Below are positions 26,728 to 35,611 of a stretch of 64,000 nt of DNA, one piece after another. The position numbers and the translations under genes are program-made. This DNA is from Hymenobacter jeongseonensis (GTDB lineage: Bacteria; Bacteroidota; Bacteroidia; Cytophagales; Hymenobacteraceae). A model generated the notes under the pieces. That model saw nothing but the letters and a program-made list of their open reading frames with translations. It ran no database searches and was not told where the DNA came from. The stretch is taken from the NCBI RefSeq assembly GCF_015694725.1, contig NZ_JADQDQ010000008.1, forward strand, positions 124,001-188,000. Direction: 5' to 3'. How positions within the stretch are numbered: position 1 is the stretch's first letter; each line of letters begins with the position of its first letter.

Positions 26728-29325
26728 ATGGCGGAAGGCGAAAAAATCATTCCGATAAACATCGAAGACGAGATGCGGGGCGCGTACATCGATTACTCGA
26801 TGTCGGTCATCATCTCCCGGGCCTTGCCCGATGTTCGCGACGGCCTGAAGCCCGTGCACCGGCGCGTGCTCTACGGCATGAGCGAGCTGGGCGTGGGCTA
26901 CAATAAATCCTATAAAAAATCGGCCCGTATCGTGGGCGAGGTATTGGGTAAATACCACCCGCACGGCGACAGCTCAGTGTATGATACCATGGTTCGCATG
27001 GCTCAGGACTGGAGCTTGCGCTACCCGTTGGTAGACGGCCAGGGCAACTTTGGCTCCGTTGACGGCGACTCGCCGGCTGCAATGCGTTACACCGAGGCCC
27101 GCCTCAAGCGCATTGCCGACGAGATGCTCAACGACCTTGACAAAGACACCGTTGACTTCCAATCCAACTTCGATGACTCGCTGGAAGAGCCCAGCGTGAT
27201 GCCGGCCAAATTCCCGAACCTGCTGGTAAACGGCACGTCGGGCATCGCCGTGGGCATGGCCACCAACATGGCGCCTCACAACCTGACAGAAGTGGTGAAC
27301 GGCATCATTGCCTACCTCGACAATCCGGATATTACGGTTGACGAGCTGATGCAGTACGTGACCGCGCCCGACTTCCCGACGGGTGGCATCATCTACGGCT
27401 ACGAAGGGGTGAAGCAAGCCTTCCATACCGGGCGGGGCCGCGTTGTGATGCGGGCCAAAGCCACCTTCGAAACCTCGAAAACGGGCAAGGAGCAAATCGT
27501 CGTTACCGAAATTCCCTACATGGTGAACAAGGCGTCGATGATTGAAAAGACGGCCGCGCTCATCAACGATAAGAAGATTGAGGGCATCTCCGACATGCGC
27601 GATGAGTCGGACCGCGACGGCATGCGCATTGTTTATGACCTCAAGCGTGACGCCATGCCCAGTGTCGTGCTCAATAACCTTTACAAGTACACGCAGCTGC
27701 AAAGCTCCTTCGGCGTCAACAACGTGTGCTTGGTAAAAGGGCGTCCGATGACGCTGAACCTGCAGCAGCTCATCCATTACTTTGTTGAGCACCGCGCCGA
27801 GGTTATCATCCGCCGGACCAAATACGAGCTGGCCGAGGCCCAAAAGCGTGCCCATATCCTGGAGGGCTTGCTTATTGCGCTTGACCACTTGGATGAGGTG
27901 ATTGCCCTCATCCGCGGCTCGCGCGACCCTGAAGTTGCCCGTGGTCAACTCATCTCGCGGTTTGCGCTAAGTGAAGTACAGGCCCGCGCCATACTCGATA
28001 TGCGTCTGCAACGCCTTACGGGCTTGGAGCGCGATAAAATTGTGGCGGAGTACGATGAGTTGATGCGTTTGATTGACCACCTGAATGCCGTTTTGGCTTC
28101 GGATGTGTTGCAGCGTGGCATCATCAAAACAGAGTTGGAGGATATCCGGGAGCGGTATGGCGATGGCCGCCGCACGGAAATCAACTACATCGGCGGTGAT
28201 TTTTCGACCGAAGACATGATTGCCGACGAGGCCATGGTTATTACCATTTCTCGCGAAGGCTACATCAAACGTACTAATTTGGACGAATACCGTGCCCAAG
28301 GACGAGGCGGTGCAGGTTCGCGGGGTGCTATTTCCAAAAAGGATGACTTTACGGAGCACCTCTTTGTGGCCACCACGCACGAATACTTGTTGTTCTTCAC
28401 CGAGTTGGGCCGGGTTTTCTGGCTGAAAGTGTATGAAGTACCGGAAGGAGGGAAGGCCACGAAGGGCTTGCCCATTCAGAACCTTATCGAAATTCCGCGC
28501 GAAGACAAGGTCCGTTCCGTGCTAAATGTGCGCGGCCTGAAAGACCCCGATTACCTCGAAAATACCTTCCTGATGTTCTGCACCGAGCAGGGAACAGTGA
28601 AGAAAACGCCGCTTGAAGCGTATTCGCGTCCTCGCACGGCGGGCATTAATGCCATTACCATCAACGAGGGCGACCGAATTCTGGACGTGCAGCTGCTTGC
28701 TCCCAACTCGGAAGTTGTGTTGGCTTCGCGTTTCGGACGGGCCGTTCGCTTCAACGAAAGTCAGGTGCGTTCAATGGGCCGCGCCGCTGCTGGTGTGCGC
28801 GGTATCAACCTCAATGACCAGGATGGTAACCGTGTGGTGGGAATGGTCTGTCTGGCCGACCCCACGCAGGAACTGCTGGTTGTGAGCGAGAATGGTTATG
28901 GTAAGCGCAGTTCGCTTGATGAGTTCCGCATCACCAAGCGGGGTGGTAAGGGCGTGCGTGCCATGAAGCTGACCGACAAAACCGGTAATCTGGTCGCCAT
29001 CAAGGATGTGAATGACACCGATGACTTGATGATTATCAACAAGTCAGGCATCACCATTCGACTGCGCATGAGTGACTTGCGCACCATTGGTCGCGCTACG
29101 CAAGGCGTGCGTCTGATTAAGATTGGCAGCAACGATGAAATATCTTCGGTGGCAAAAGTGGCGGCCGAGGAGAAAGAAGAAGTTGAAATTGACGCGTTGC
29201 TAGTGGTGGCGTCCACGGCTGAAGGAACTCTGGAGATTACAGAAATTGCCGATGGTACCAGCGCAATTGAGCTCAATAGCCTAGTTGATGAAGAAGATGA
29301 AGCAGATGCTGAAGACTTGGCATAA
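26728..29325 (+). CDS. gyrA: DNA gyrase subunit A
   Basis: 865 residues. The N-terminal breakage-reunion domain contains DYSMSVIISRALPDVRDGLKPVHRR, the quinolone-resistance region HPHGDSSVYDTMVRMAQ (Ser and Asp at E. coli positions 83 and 87, the sensitive type) and the active Tyr in AAMRYTEARL. The C-terminal pinwheel domain holds GyrA-box-like motifs (QGRGGAGSRG, KRGGKGVRAM) and ends in an acidic tail (DEEDEADAEDLA). With GyrB, located elsewhere, it introduces negative supercoils. Own promoter and terminator. Confidence 0.96.
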   Translation: MAEGEKIIPINIEDEMRGAYIDYSMSVIISRALPDVRDGLKPVHRRVLYGMSELGVGYNKSYKKSARIVGEVLGKYHPHGDSSVYDTMVRMAQDWSLRYPLVDGQGNFGSVDGDSPAAMRYTEARLKRIADEMLNDLDKDTVDFQSNFDDSLEEPSVMPAKFPNLLVNGTSGIAVGMATNMAPHNLTEVVNGIIAYLDNPDITVDELMQYVTAPDFPTGGIIYGYEGVKQAFHTGRGRVVMRAKATFETSKTGKEQIVVTEIPYMVNKASMIEKTAALINDKKIEGISDMRDESDRDGMRIVYDLKRDAMPSVVLNNLYKYTQLQSSFGVNNVCLVKGRPMTLNLQQLIHYFVEHRAEVIIRRTKYELAEAQKRAHILEGLLIALDHLDEVIALIRGSRDPEVARGQLISRFALSEVQARAILDMRLQRLTGLERDKIVAEYDELMRLIDHLNAVLASDVLQRGIIKTELEDIRERYGDGRRTEINYIGGDFSTEDMIADEAMVITISREGYIKRTNLDEYRAQGRGGAGSRGAISKKDDFTEHLFVATTHEYLLFFTELGRVFWLKVYEVPEGGKATKGLPIQNLIEIPREDKVRSVLNVRGLKDPDYLENTFLMFCTEQGTVKKTPLEAYSRPRTAGINAITINEGDRILDVQLLAPNSEVVLASRFGRAVRFNESQVRSMGRAAAGVRGINLNDQDGNRVVGMVCLADPTQELLVVSENGYGKRSSLDEFRITKRGGKGVRAMKLTDKTGNLVAIKDVNDTDDLMIINKSGITIRLRMSDLRTIGRATQGVRLIKIGSNDEISSVAKVAAEEKEEVEIDALLVVASTAEGTLEITEIADGTSAIELNSLVDEEDEADAEDLA

Positions 29326-29339
29326 TTGCTGAATAGGAG

Positions 29340-29375
29340 CGGGGCGGGCCTTTTGGTTCGCCCCGTTTATTTTTG
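29340..29375 (+). terminator. Rho-independent terminator of gyrA
   Basis: CGGGGCG (29340-29346) pairs with CGCCCCG (29359-29365), followed by TTTATTTTT. It starts 14 bases after the gyrA stop. Confidence 0.8.
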
Positions 29376-29509
29376 GCGAACCGAAGACCCATTCCCATCG
29401 TTTTGGGGTATAATCTCGCGATTTCTCTCACTTTCATTCCATCCTTTCCCACTTGGCTTTCAAGTATTCAACTGAATATCTTACGAGGCTAAGACTCATT
29501 TCTCAATTT

Positions 29510-30667
29510 ATGAAGAAGACCTTTTTGACGCTAAGCGCCGCCACTGTGTTAGCTGCTGGCTTTCCCATGCTGGTATCGGCACAAAACTCGGCCGTCACCA
29601 ATGCCATTCTGAACCAGCGCACTGGGCTGCTTGATAAGGCTCGCGCTGATATCGACAAAGCTATTGTCAATGAAAAGACAAGCGGCAAAGCCAAGACTTG
29701 GTATACCCGTGGTGAAATTTATCAGGGAATGATAGGTAATCCTATCTATGGTAAGCAACTGCAGCCTGGTGAAGGATTGCAGAAGGCATATGAATCTTAC
29801 GCAAAGACAATTGAACTGGACACCAAAACCGGTGAGTTTGGTAAGCAAGCCGATGCGAAGCTGGAGGGCTTGTACGGCGTAGCATTTAATGACGCGGTTA
29901 ATAGCTACAACGCCAAGGAGTACGACAAGGCCATTGCTAGCTATAAGATGGCTTCTCAGATTAAGCCACAGGACACAACGGCGGTTCTGTATTCGGCTTA
30001 TGCCTCTGAGGCTAAGCAGGATTTTGCCGGTGCCAAAGCCAGCTACAGCCAGTTGCTGGGCATGAACTACAAGTCTGCTAGTTTATACACGCGGCTGTTG
30101 CAAATTGCCAAGCAGCAAGGCGACAAAGAAGAAGCTGCCAATGTGCTTCAACAAGCGTTGGCTGCTTATCCCAACAATAAGGCCTTCATGCTAGAGGATT
30201 TGAACGTTGCCTTGGCCAGTGGCCGTGGCGATGATGCCCTGGGAAAAATTAACAAAGCCATTGCGGCTGACCCAGCCAATTCAAATTTGTACGCGGTGCG
30301 TGGTTCGATGTATGACCAGCAAAAAAAGACTGATTTGGCCTTGGCCGATTACCGCAAGGCAGTCGAACTGGACCCGAATAACTTCGATGCTCAGTTTAAC
30401 TTGGGTGTATACAATTACAATCGTGCAGCCGATTCTTACACGAAGGCCAGCAAAATGGATTTGAAAACGTATCAAGCCTCGGGTAAGAAATTTGAGGCCG
30501 ATGGCAAGAAGTATTTCGAAGCTTCAGTTCCTTACTTTGAAAAGGCATTGCAGTTGCAGCCTGAAGACCGTAACACACTTGTTTCATTGCAGAAGGTTTA
30601 TTTCCGTTTAGGGCGTACTGCAGACTCGGAGCGTTTGAATGCGAAGCTGAAAACTCTTAGCAAGTAG
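29510..30667 (+). CDS. Secreted TPR-repeat protein
   Basis: 385 residues with a signal peptide (MKKTFLTLSAATVLAAGFPM..., cleavage after VSAQ). The rest is tetratricopeptide repeats, for example AFNDAVNSYNAKEYDKAIASYKMASQIKPQD, AAYPNNKAFMLEDLNVAL, ADPANSNLYAVRGSMYDQQKKTDLALADYRKAVELDPN and SVPYFEKALQLQPEDRN. A periplasmic scaffold role is likely; partner unknown. The signal-peptide ATG was preferred to an earlier in-frame start. Strong terminator downstream. Confidence 0.85.
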   Translation: MKKTFLTLSAATVLAAGFPMLVSAQNSAVTNAILNQRTGLLDKARADIDKAIVNEKTSGKAKTWYTRGEIYQGMIGNPIYGKQLQPGEGLQKAYESYAKTIELDTKTGEFGKQADAKLEGLYGVAFNDAVNSYNAKEYDKAIASYKMASQIKPQDTTAVLYSAYASEAKQDFAGAKASYSQLLGMNYKSASLYTRLLQIAKQQGDKEEAANVLQQALAAYPNNKAFMLEDLNVALASGRGDDALGKINKAIAADPANSNLYAVRGSMYDQQKKTDLALADYRKAVELDPNNFDAQFNLGVYNYNRAADSYTKASKMDLKTYQASGKKFEADGKKYFEASVPYFEKALQLQPEDRNTLVSLQKVYFRLGRTADSERLNAKLKTLSK

Positions 30668-30689
30668 TCTTTTAAGAAAAGCAGGAGAG

Positions 30690-30720
30690 AGCCCAGCCAC
30701 AATGTGGCTGGGCTTTTGTT
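30690..30720 (+). terminator. Rho-independent terminator after TPR gene
   Basis: A perfect 10-bp stem (GCCCAGCCAC 30691-30700 with GTGGCTGGGC 30704-30713), loop AAT and following TTTT. It lies 23 bases after the TPR stop. Confidence 0.85.
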
Positions 30721-31488
30721 GTATAAAAGCGGATGCAATTCAGATTCAATTTAACATAATATAAATTATAAGACAGATATCTAGTTAAATTTCGTCCCAG
30801 TATTGATTGAATAGAAAATGAATTTGTTTGGTGCGGCATAATAATATTATGAATGGTTTTGGAGCAATGTTCTTCTAGGCTACTTTATGTTTATGGCCAT
30901 TCTTGTATTGCTTGGGGTGCAGCTAATGCGCTAGTTTTTTACTTTATATGATGTTGATTTTCGAATGCTTTGCTTACACTTGCATAACCACCTCCATCCT
31001 AATTACTTTATTGATAAATAATTGGCGATGATATAATCATCTGAATCATCTTAAGTTAGCACAATGCAGTGCCAATGAATATTTGGAAACCATGGCTGTG
31101 TGCACATGTTGTATTCAACTGGTTGTGATGAAAGTAAGATATTAAAAAGCACAAAAAAAATATAACTTTACATACCTTTTAATACTTAATAATGCCTGTT
31201 CGTACATTTATTAAGTACAAAATATAAATGTGTGATTATCTTTAGGCACATGCAGAAGCTTAAGTATCTAAAGTTTTAGCAGATGTGCAATAGATTCAAG
31301 TACCAGATAAGCTATGCCACAAGCACCACGGATTACCAAGCAATGATACAAAATAGAAGTATTAAAAAGTACAAAATGTTTCCATTGGGTATACTTTTTT
31401 GTACCAATAAATTTACTTGGCCTTAATGCTAACCATTTGAATTCAATTAAGTATTATTGAGATAAGTATAAAACCCGACAGACTACTG
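30721..31488. other. AT-rich intergenic region, no gene seen
   Basis: About 770 bases, strikingly AT-rich compared with the genes on both sides. No credible coding frame of more than 20 codons was found on either strand. The right half holds several similar A/T-rich motifs (listed separately) and leads into the unidentified gene at 31489. Confidence 0.6.
31140..31405. repeat. Cluster of TATTAAnnAGTACAAAA-like motifs
   Basis: Related motifs occur at 31140-31156 (TATTAAAAAGCACAAAA), 31209-31222 (TATTAAGTACAAAA), 31345-31363 and 31360-31376 (TATTAAAAAGTACAAAA), and on the minus strand near 31173-31195 and 31389-31405 (GGTACAAAAAAGTATAC). Spacing is irregular. They could be operator sites for the gene at 31489, but base composition makes some resemblance expected by chance. 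Confidence 0.3.
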
Positions 31489-32517
31489 ATGCCAAAACTC
31501 ATTGACTACCCCCGCACAACCTATTCTGGAGCTTGGGAAATAGCAGAAATAACAGACGACACTGGAGGAAAATGCGCAATTGAAACTGCTGCCCGAAAAC
31601 TTAATCGCAAGGTAAGCGGGTCTTTTAAAGCCATCATTGGCTCAGCGGTCAAGTTTGGATTATTGACCAGTAAACGCGACCTACTCACTACAACCACGCT
31701 TTTTAAGCGAATTAAGCACGCTTACGATAAGCAGGAAGAACTGGCCTTTCACCGAGAAGCATTTCTTACGCCCCCCCTATTTACCCAACTGTGCCGAAAA
31801 TTTCGCTCCAGAGAATTACCAGTTCAAATGCTGGATGTTATGCTCATTCGCGAATTCGGCGTTGAGGAAATAAACGCCCAGGGAGTTGCCAAGGCATTCG
31901 TGGAAGGATGCCGTATGGTGGGGTTACTGGACGAACACAACATTGTGGCAGATATTGATGCTTTAACCAATAAGCCATCGCCCCGTCGGGAATTAGCAAG
32001 TCCTCCTCCTATTATTAATACTTTCCGCGGAAACGCTGACAATTTGAACTCAGACGATAAAACGTCTCCCAGTGTGAGGTCAAACACGAATGGAGACTTC
32101 CTTTCTGAGAAGCAATCAATCACAGTTAATCCAACTGATTCCTCAAATTATAATCGCACCAATACAAATCAACCAGACACTAGCATCAAAGGAGTTGATG
32201 CAATTGCAAGTCTGTTTGGACTTTTGGATACACCTGTTTCACAACCGACGCCACACGAAAGAGAAGTATCCCATCAAAGCGAAACTGCGATGCACAACAC
32301 CCCTGATCCAGTCGTCGCCCCTATTCCTGTACTACCGGAGATTTCCCACCAGGCAGTATCCAATCAATCCATACAAATACATTCAGAGGTTGTGTACCAG
32401 ATACAAGTAAGTGGCCCGGGCGTCAATACTATCCTTTCAATAAGCGAGGAAGAAGATATAGCAATTGCCATGGCACTTCTTCAGAAAATTAGCCGACAGC
32501 TAAAAGCAAAAAGCTAG
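31489..32517 (+). CDS. Unidentified protein, DUF5343-like N-terminal region
   Basis: 342 residues, unusual for the window in its low GC and Ser/Thr/Asn-rich composition. Residues 1-155 look like a folded domain with a helix-turn-helix-like core (KVSGSFKAIIGSAVKFGLLTSKRDLLTT) and a second conserved stretch (LPVQMLDVMLIREFGV...AKAFVEGCRMVGLLDE). Residues 165-290 are a disordered linker. The last 45 residues (VVYQIQVSGPGVNTILSISEEEDIAIAMALLQKI) look like a separate conserved tail. I recall similar single-gene proteins of unknown function (DUF5343-like), but cannot confirm it. It is flanked by AT-rich DNA and a very long hairpin, suggesting acquisition by transfer. Confidence 0.7.
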   Translation: MPKLIDYPRTTYSGAWEIAEITDDTGGKCAIETAARKLNRKVSGSFKAIIGSAVKFGLLTSKRDLLTTTTLFKRIKHAYDKQEELAFHREAFLTPPLFTQLCRKFRSRELPVQMLDVMLIREFGVEEINAQGVAKAFVEGCRMVGLLDEHNIVADIDALTNKPSPRRELASPPPIINTFRGNADNLNSDDKTSPSVRSNTNGDFLSEKQSITVNPTDSSNYNRTNTNQPDTSIKGVDAIASLFGLLDTPVSQPTPHEREVSHQSETAMHNTPDPVVAPIPVLPEISHQAVSNQSIQIHSEVVYQIQVSGPGVNTILSISEEEDIAIAMALLQKISRQLKAKS

Positions 32518-32528
32518 ATGCTCCCTGC

Positions 32529-32607
32529 CTTCCGCTAATCCAAAAGGGAAGAGTCAACCATTCTGATATGTAGAACGATTGACTCTTCCCTTTTGGATTA
32601 GCGGAAG
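32529..32607. terminator. Very long hairpin, bidirectional terminator
   Basis: Two 36-base arms (32529-32564 and 32572-32607) are complementary with only two mismatches, around a 7-base loop. The element fills the gap between the convergent stops of the unidentified gene and hisIE. A T-rich tract follows on the plus side. Most intrinsic terminators have stems of 6-12 bp, so this is exceptionally long and could also be a mobile-palindrome remnant. Confidence 0.7.
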
Positions 32608-32620
32608 TTAAAACCTTTTT

Positions 32621-33292
32621 TTAATCATTATTCAAATGGCGAGTATTTGGAAGCCGGTGACGCTCTTGAAGCACTGCTATGACTTCTGCCATTGGCACCC
32701 CTGCTGCCACCAACAACACCAGCAAATGATAGAGTAAGTCTGCAACTTCACCCGGTAAGGTTTCACGGCTGCCACTCACGGCATCAATAACGGTTTCAAC
32801 AGCTTCCTCTCCTACTTTTTGGGCAATTTTGGGCATTCCCTTCTTAAATAGGGAAACGGTATAAGAAGTAGGTGCCTGTTCAGGATAATCGTGACGTTGT
32901 ACAATCAAACGTTCCAGGCTAGACAGAAACCCAATCGGCGCTATAGGCGCCTGGAGTTGGTCAGGTTGCTCGAAGCAGCTAACGGACCCACGATGGCACG
33001 TAGGACCAGCGGGTATAGCGCGAATGAGCACCGTGTCCGCATCGCAGTCTACATGCAAGCTCACAACCTTTAAGTAATTACCACTCGATTCTCCTTTGAC
33101 CCACAAACGGTTTTTGGACCGCGAAAAGAAGGTAACTCGTTCGTCTTCTTGGGTACGGCGCCATGCTTCCGCATTCATATACCCAAGCATGAGAACCTGA
33201 CCCGAATCAGCATCTTGGATGATGGCCGGCAACAGGCCGCTCACGGTGTCAAAACGTAAGTCGGTAGCAGGAATAATAGGGTAAATGGCCAT
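32621..33292 (-). CDS. hisIE: Bifunctional phosphoribosyl-AMP cyclohydrolase / phosphoribosyl-ATP pyrophosphatase
   Basis: 223 residues. The HisI domain (about 1-115) carries LMLGYMNAEAWRRT, the metal motif HVDCDADTVLIR and PTCHRG. The HisE domain (about 120-210) carries SYTVSLFKKGMPKIAQKVGEEAVE and EVADLLYHLLVLL. It catalyses steps 2 and 3 of histidine synthesis. Last gene of the his operon, with 72 bases between hisF stop and its ATG and the long hairpin just after its stop. Confidence 0.95.
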   Translation of the reverse strand: MAIYPIIPATDLRFDTVSGLLPAIIQDADSGQVLMLGYMNAEAWRRTQEDERVTFFSRSKNRLWVKGESSGNYLKVVSLHVDCDADTVLIRAIPAGPTCHRGSVSCFEQPDQLQAPIAPIGFLSSLERLIVQRHDYPEQAPTSYTVSLFKKGMPKIAQKVGEEAVETVIDAVSGSRETLPGEVADLLYHLLVLLVAAGVPMAEVIAVLQERHRLPNTRHLNND

Positions 33293-33364
33293 TGCGAAGA
33301 GTATAGAAACCTTTGACGTGCGTTAGCCTGTGCAGCTTCCCCACATTTTTTGAAAAAGAATAGG

Positions 33365-34120
33365 CTAAAGGCGAACGGGAATGCCTTCGGCGTGCAGAAA
33401 TTGTTTCAGGGCTGGCAGAGCAGTTTCGTTGAAATGAAAAACACTGGCGGCTAGCGCAGCATCAGCTCCTCCGGCTTGAAAAACGTCGGCAAAGTCTGAT
33501 GGCTTGCCCGCGCCCCCTGAGGCAATAACAGGCACTGAAACCGCGTTGCTAACAGCGCGGGTGAGGTCCAGCGCGAAGCCGGCTTTTGTGCCATCGTGGC
33601 TCATGGAAGTTAAGAGCAATTCCCCTGCTCCTAATTGAGCGGCTTCCTGGCACCACGCTACGGCTTCGCGGCCGGTGGCAACCGTGCCGGCCCGAGTCAT
33701 CACCTGCCATTCGCCCTCTACCAACCGGGCGTCAACGGCCACAACCACACATTGGGAGCCAAAACGCCCAGCTAGTTCCGCTATGAAGGCTGGACGGGCA
33801 AGTGCAGCGGAATTAATCGATACCTTATCAGCACCGCTCAGCAGCAGGGCTTCAACGTCGGCCACGGTGCTAATCCCACCTCCCACAGTGAAGGGAATGT
33901 CCAAAACACGGGCCACATCCCGAACCAGTTCCGTGAGAGGTTTTCGGCGCTGGTTGGTTGCGGTTATGTCGAGAAACACCAACTCATCGGCGCCTTCGCA
34001 GGCATACCGGGCCGCCAGCGCCACGGGGTCGCCGGCATCGCGGAGGCCTTCAAATTGAATGCCTTTTACCGTACGGCCGTCGCGGACATCAAGGCAGGGG
34101 ATTAGTCGTTTCTTAACCAC
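33365..34120 (-). CDS. hisF: Imidazole glycerol phosphate synthase subunit HisF
   Basis: 251 residues, GTG start (MVKKRLIPCLDVRDGRTVKG). Catalytic Asp in LIPCLDV and in VVAVDARLVEGEW, phosphate-binding loops GGGIS and ASGGAGK. It forms the cyclase half of the HisHF complex, making imidazole glycerol phosphate and AICAR. 73 bases downstream of hisA. Confidence 0.95.
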   Translation of the reverse strand: MVKKRLIPCLDVRDGRTVKGIQFEGLRDAGDPVALAARYACEGADELVFLDITATNQRRKPLTELVRDVARVLDIPFTVGGGISTVADVEALLLSGADKVSINSAALARPAFIAELAGRFGSQCVVVAVDARLVEGEWQVMTRAGTVATGREAVAWCQEAAQLGAGELLLTSMSHDGTKAGFALDLTRAVSNAVSVPVIASGGAGKPSDFADVFQAGGADAALAASVFHFNETALPALKQFLHAEGIPVRL

Positions 34121-34193
34121 GGGAATTCAAAGAGTAATGTAAATGCAGCAAATCACTCAGCAGCTTTGAGGCGTAGAAGCGGGAAAATCTATT

Positions 34194-34910
34194 CTATAAA
34201 AAGGGCTGAAGTTCCGCTAGGGTCAGAGTACCTTCATAGAGCGCTTTACCAATGATGGCTCCGTGCATTCCGGCTTCTGTTAATGCTTCCACGTCAGCAA
34301 GGGTGGTGACTCCGCCGCTGGCAATAAACCGCGCCGCCGGAAACTGAGCTATTAAGCTCTTATAAATAGCCAATGAGGGGCCTTGCAACAACCCGTCTTT
34401 GCTTACATCCGTGCAAATGAACGTGGTTGCTCCGGCTTCGAGGTAAGTAGCAATGAAATCAACGAGGCGCAGCTGACTCTGGTCAACCCAAGCGTTAATC
34501 ATGATGTGCTCTCCCTTGAAGTCGGCTCCGAGAAAGATGGTGTCGGCACCAAATTGTGATAACCAGGCCTCAACCGTGGCAGGCTCGCGTACGGCCAAGC
34601 TACCGGCCGTCACGTGAGCAGCGCCTGCATTGAACACTTGGTTCAGCGCAGCTAAGGTTTGAATGCCGCCCCCGGCATCAATATCCAACGCAGTTTTAGC
34701 GGCAATGGCTTCCAGTATTGGAAGATTGACGGGATGCCCGGCGCGGGCACCGTCCAGGTCCACCAAATGGAGACGTTTTACGCCCGCGTCGACAAAACGC
34801 TGCGCGACCGCCACCGGGTCCGAATCGTAGGTAGTCTGGCGGGAAAAGTCGCCTGCGCTGAGCCGGACGCACTGGCCGTTGACGAGGTCGATGGCGGGAA
34901 TGATTTCCAC
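34194..34910 (-). CDS. hisA: ProFAR isomerase HisA
   Basis: 238 residues, GTG start (MEIIPAIDLVNGQCVRLSAGD). Active-site Asp in AIDLVNG, phosphate loops DAGGGIQT and ASGGVTTLADV, and the second Asp near TFICTDVSKDGLLQGPS. Isomerises ProFAR to PRFAR. Paralogous to HisF, as usual. 32 bases after the hisH stop. Confidence 0.95.
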   Translation of the reverse strand: MEIIPAIDLVNGQCVRLSAGDFSRQTTYDSDPVAVAQRFVDAGVKRLHLVDLDGARAGHPVNLPILEAIAAKTALDIDAGGGIQTLAALNQVFNAGAAHVTAGSLAVREPATVEAWLSQFGADTIFLGADFKGEHIMINAWVDQSQLRLVDFIATYLEAGATTFICTDVSKDGLLQGPSLAIYKSLIAQFPAARFIASGGVTTLADVEALTEAGMHGAIIGKALYEGTLTLAELQPFL

Positions 34911-34942
34911 AGAAGTTGAAAAAAATGCTAATAACTGAAAAA

Positions 34943-35530
34943 CTATAGGTTGAGAAAATTGGCTAGAATGCGGGTGCCGACCGCGCCACTTTTTTCAGTG
35001 TGAAACTGCACGCCATGAAAATTGCCATGTTGAACCGCTGCGCTAAACGGTGCCGGATGAGTAGACTCCGCGGTTGTGTAGCCGCCAACGGGGGCATAAT
35101 AACTATGAACGAAGTAGACGTGGTCGGCATCGCTCAGGCCCGCGAATAATGGCCCTTGCAAAGCCTGCAAGTTGTTCCACCCCATATGCGGAACCTTGTG
35201 CGCCACATCCGGCGCAAACCGCCGTACCGTAAAAGGCAGCAGCCCCAGCAGTGGCGTATCGTTTTCCTCGCTGTGCTGCCCAAGCAGCTGCATCCCCAGG
35301 CAAATGCCTAAAAAAGGTTGTGTAAGCGTAGGAAGCACTTGGTCTAATCCCGCCGCACGTAATGCTTGCATGGCCGAGGATGCTTCGCCTTCGCCAGGAA
35401 ACAACACCTTATCAGCTTTGCGCAAAATTTCCGGATCAGCAGTAAGAGTTGCTTGGGCGCCCAAGCGCTCCAAAGCAAAAAGTACTGACTGAACATTGCC
35501 ACCTTTATAGTCAACAACTGCTATTTCCAT
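34943..35530 (-). CDS. hisH: Imidazole glycerol phosphate synthase subunit HisH
   Basis: 195 residues. Class I glutamine amidotransferase with nucleophile Cys in FLGICLGMQLLGQHSEE and catalytic His/Glu in GVQFHTEKSG. It supplies ammonia to HisF. The 81-base gap to hisB contains a small hairpin (35549-35555 with 35588-35594). Confidence 0.95.
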   Translation of the reverse strand: MEIAVVDYKGGNVQSVLFALERLGAQATLTADPEILRKADKVLFPGEGEASSAMQALRAAGLDQVLPTLTQPFLGICLGMQLLGQHSEENDTPLLGLLPFTVRRFAPDVAHKVPHMGWNNLQALQGPLFAGLSDADHVYFVHSYYAPVGGYTTAESTHPAPFSAAVQHGNFHGVQFHTEKSGAVGTRILANFLNL

Positions 35531-35611
35531 TGTAATTTGATATTATCCAAATGGGCAACGCCCTGAACTGGACTTGGCTACCTAATACCCATTTGTAAAG
35601 ACCAGTAATTT

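Noticed and set aside
26974..27948. Antisense open frame of more than 300 codons within gyrA
   Set aside because: Fully contained in the conserved breakage-reunion domain of gyrA; composition (His/Val/Gly-rich) is that of a reverse-strand artefact.
30887..30934. Fifteen-codon hydrophobic ORF (MFMAILVLLGVQLMR) in the AT-rich region
   Set aside because: Too short to separate from chance in AT-rich DNA and has no clear start signals; not listed as a gene.
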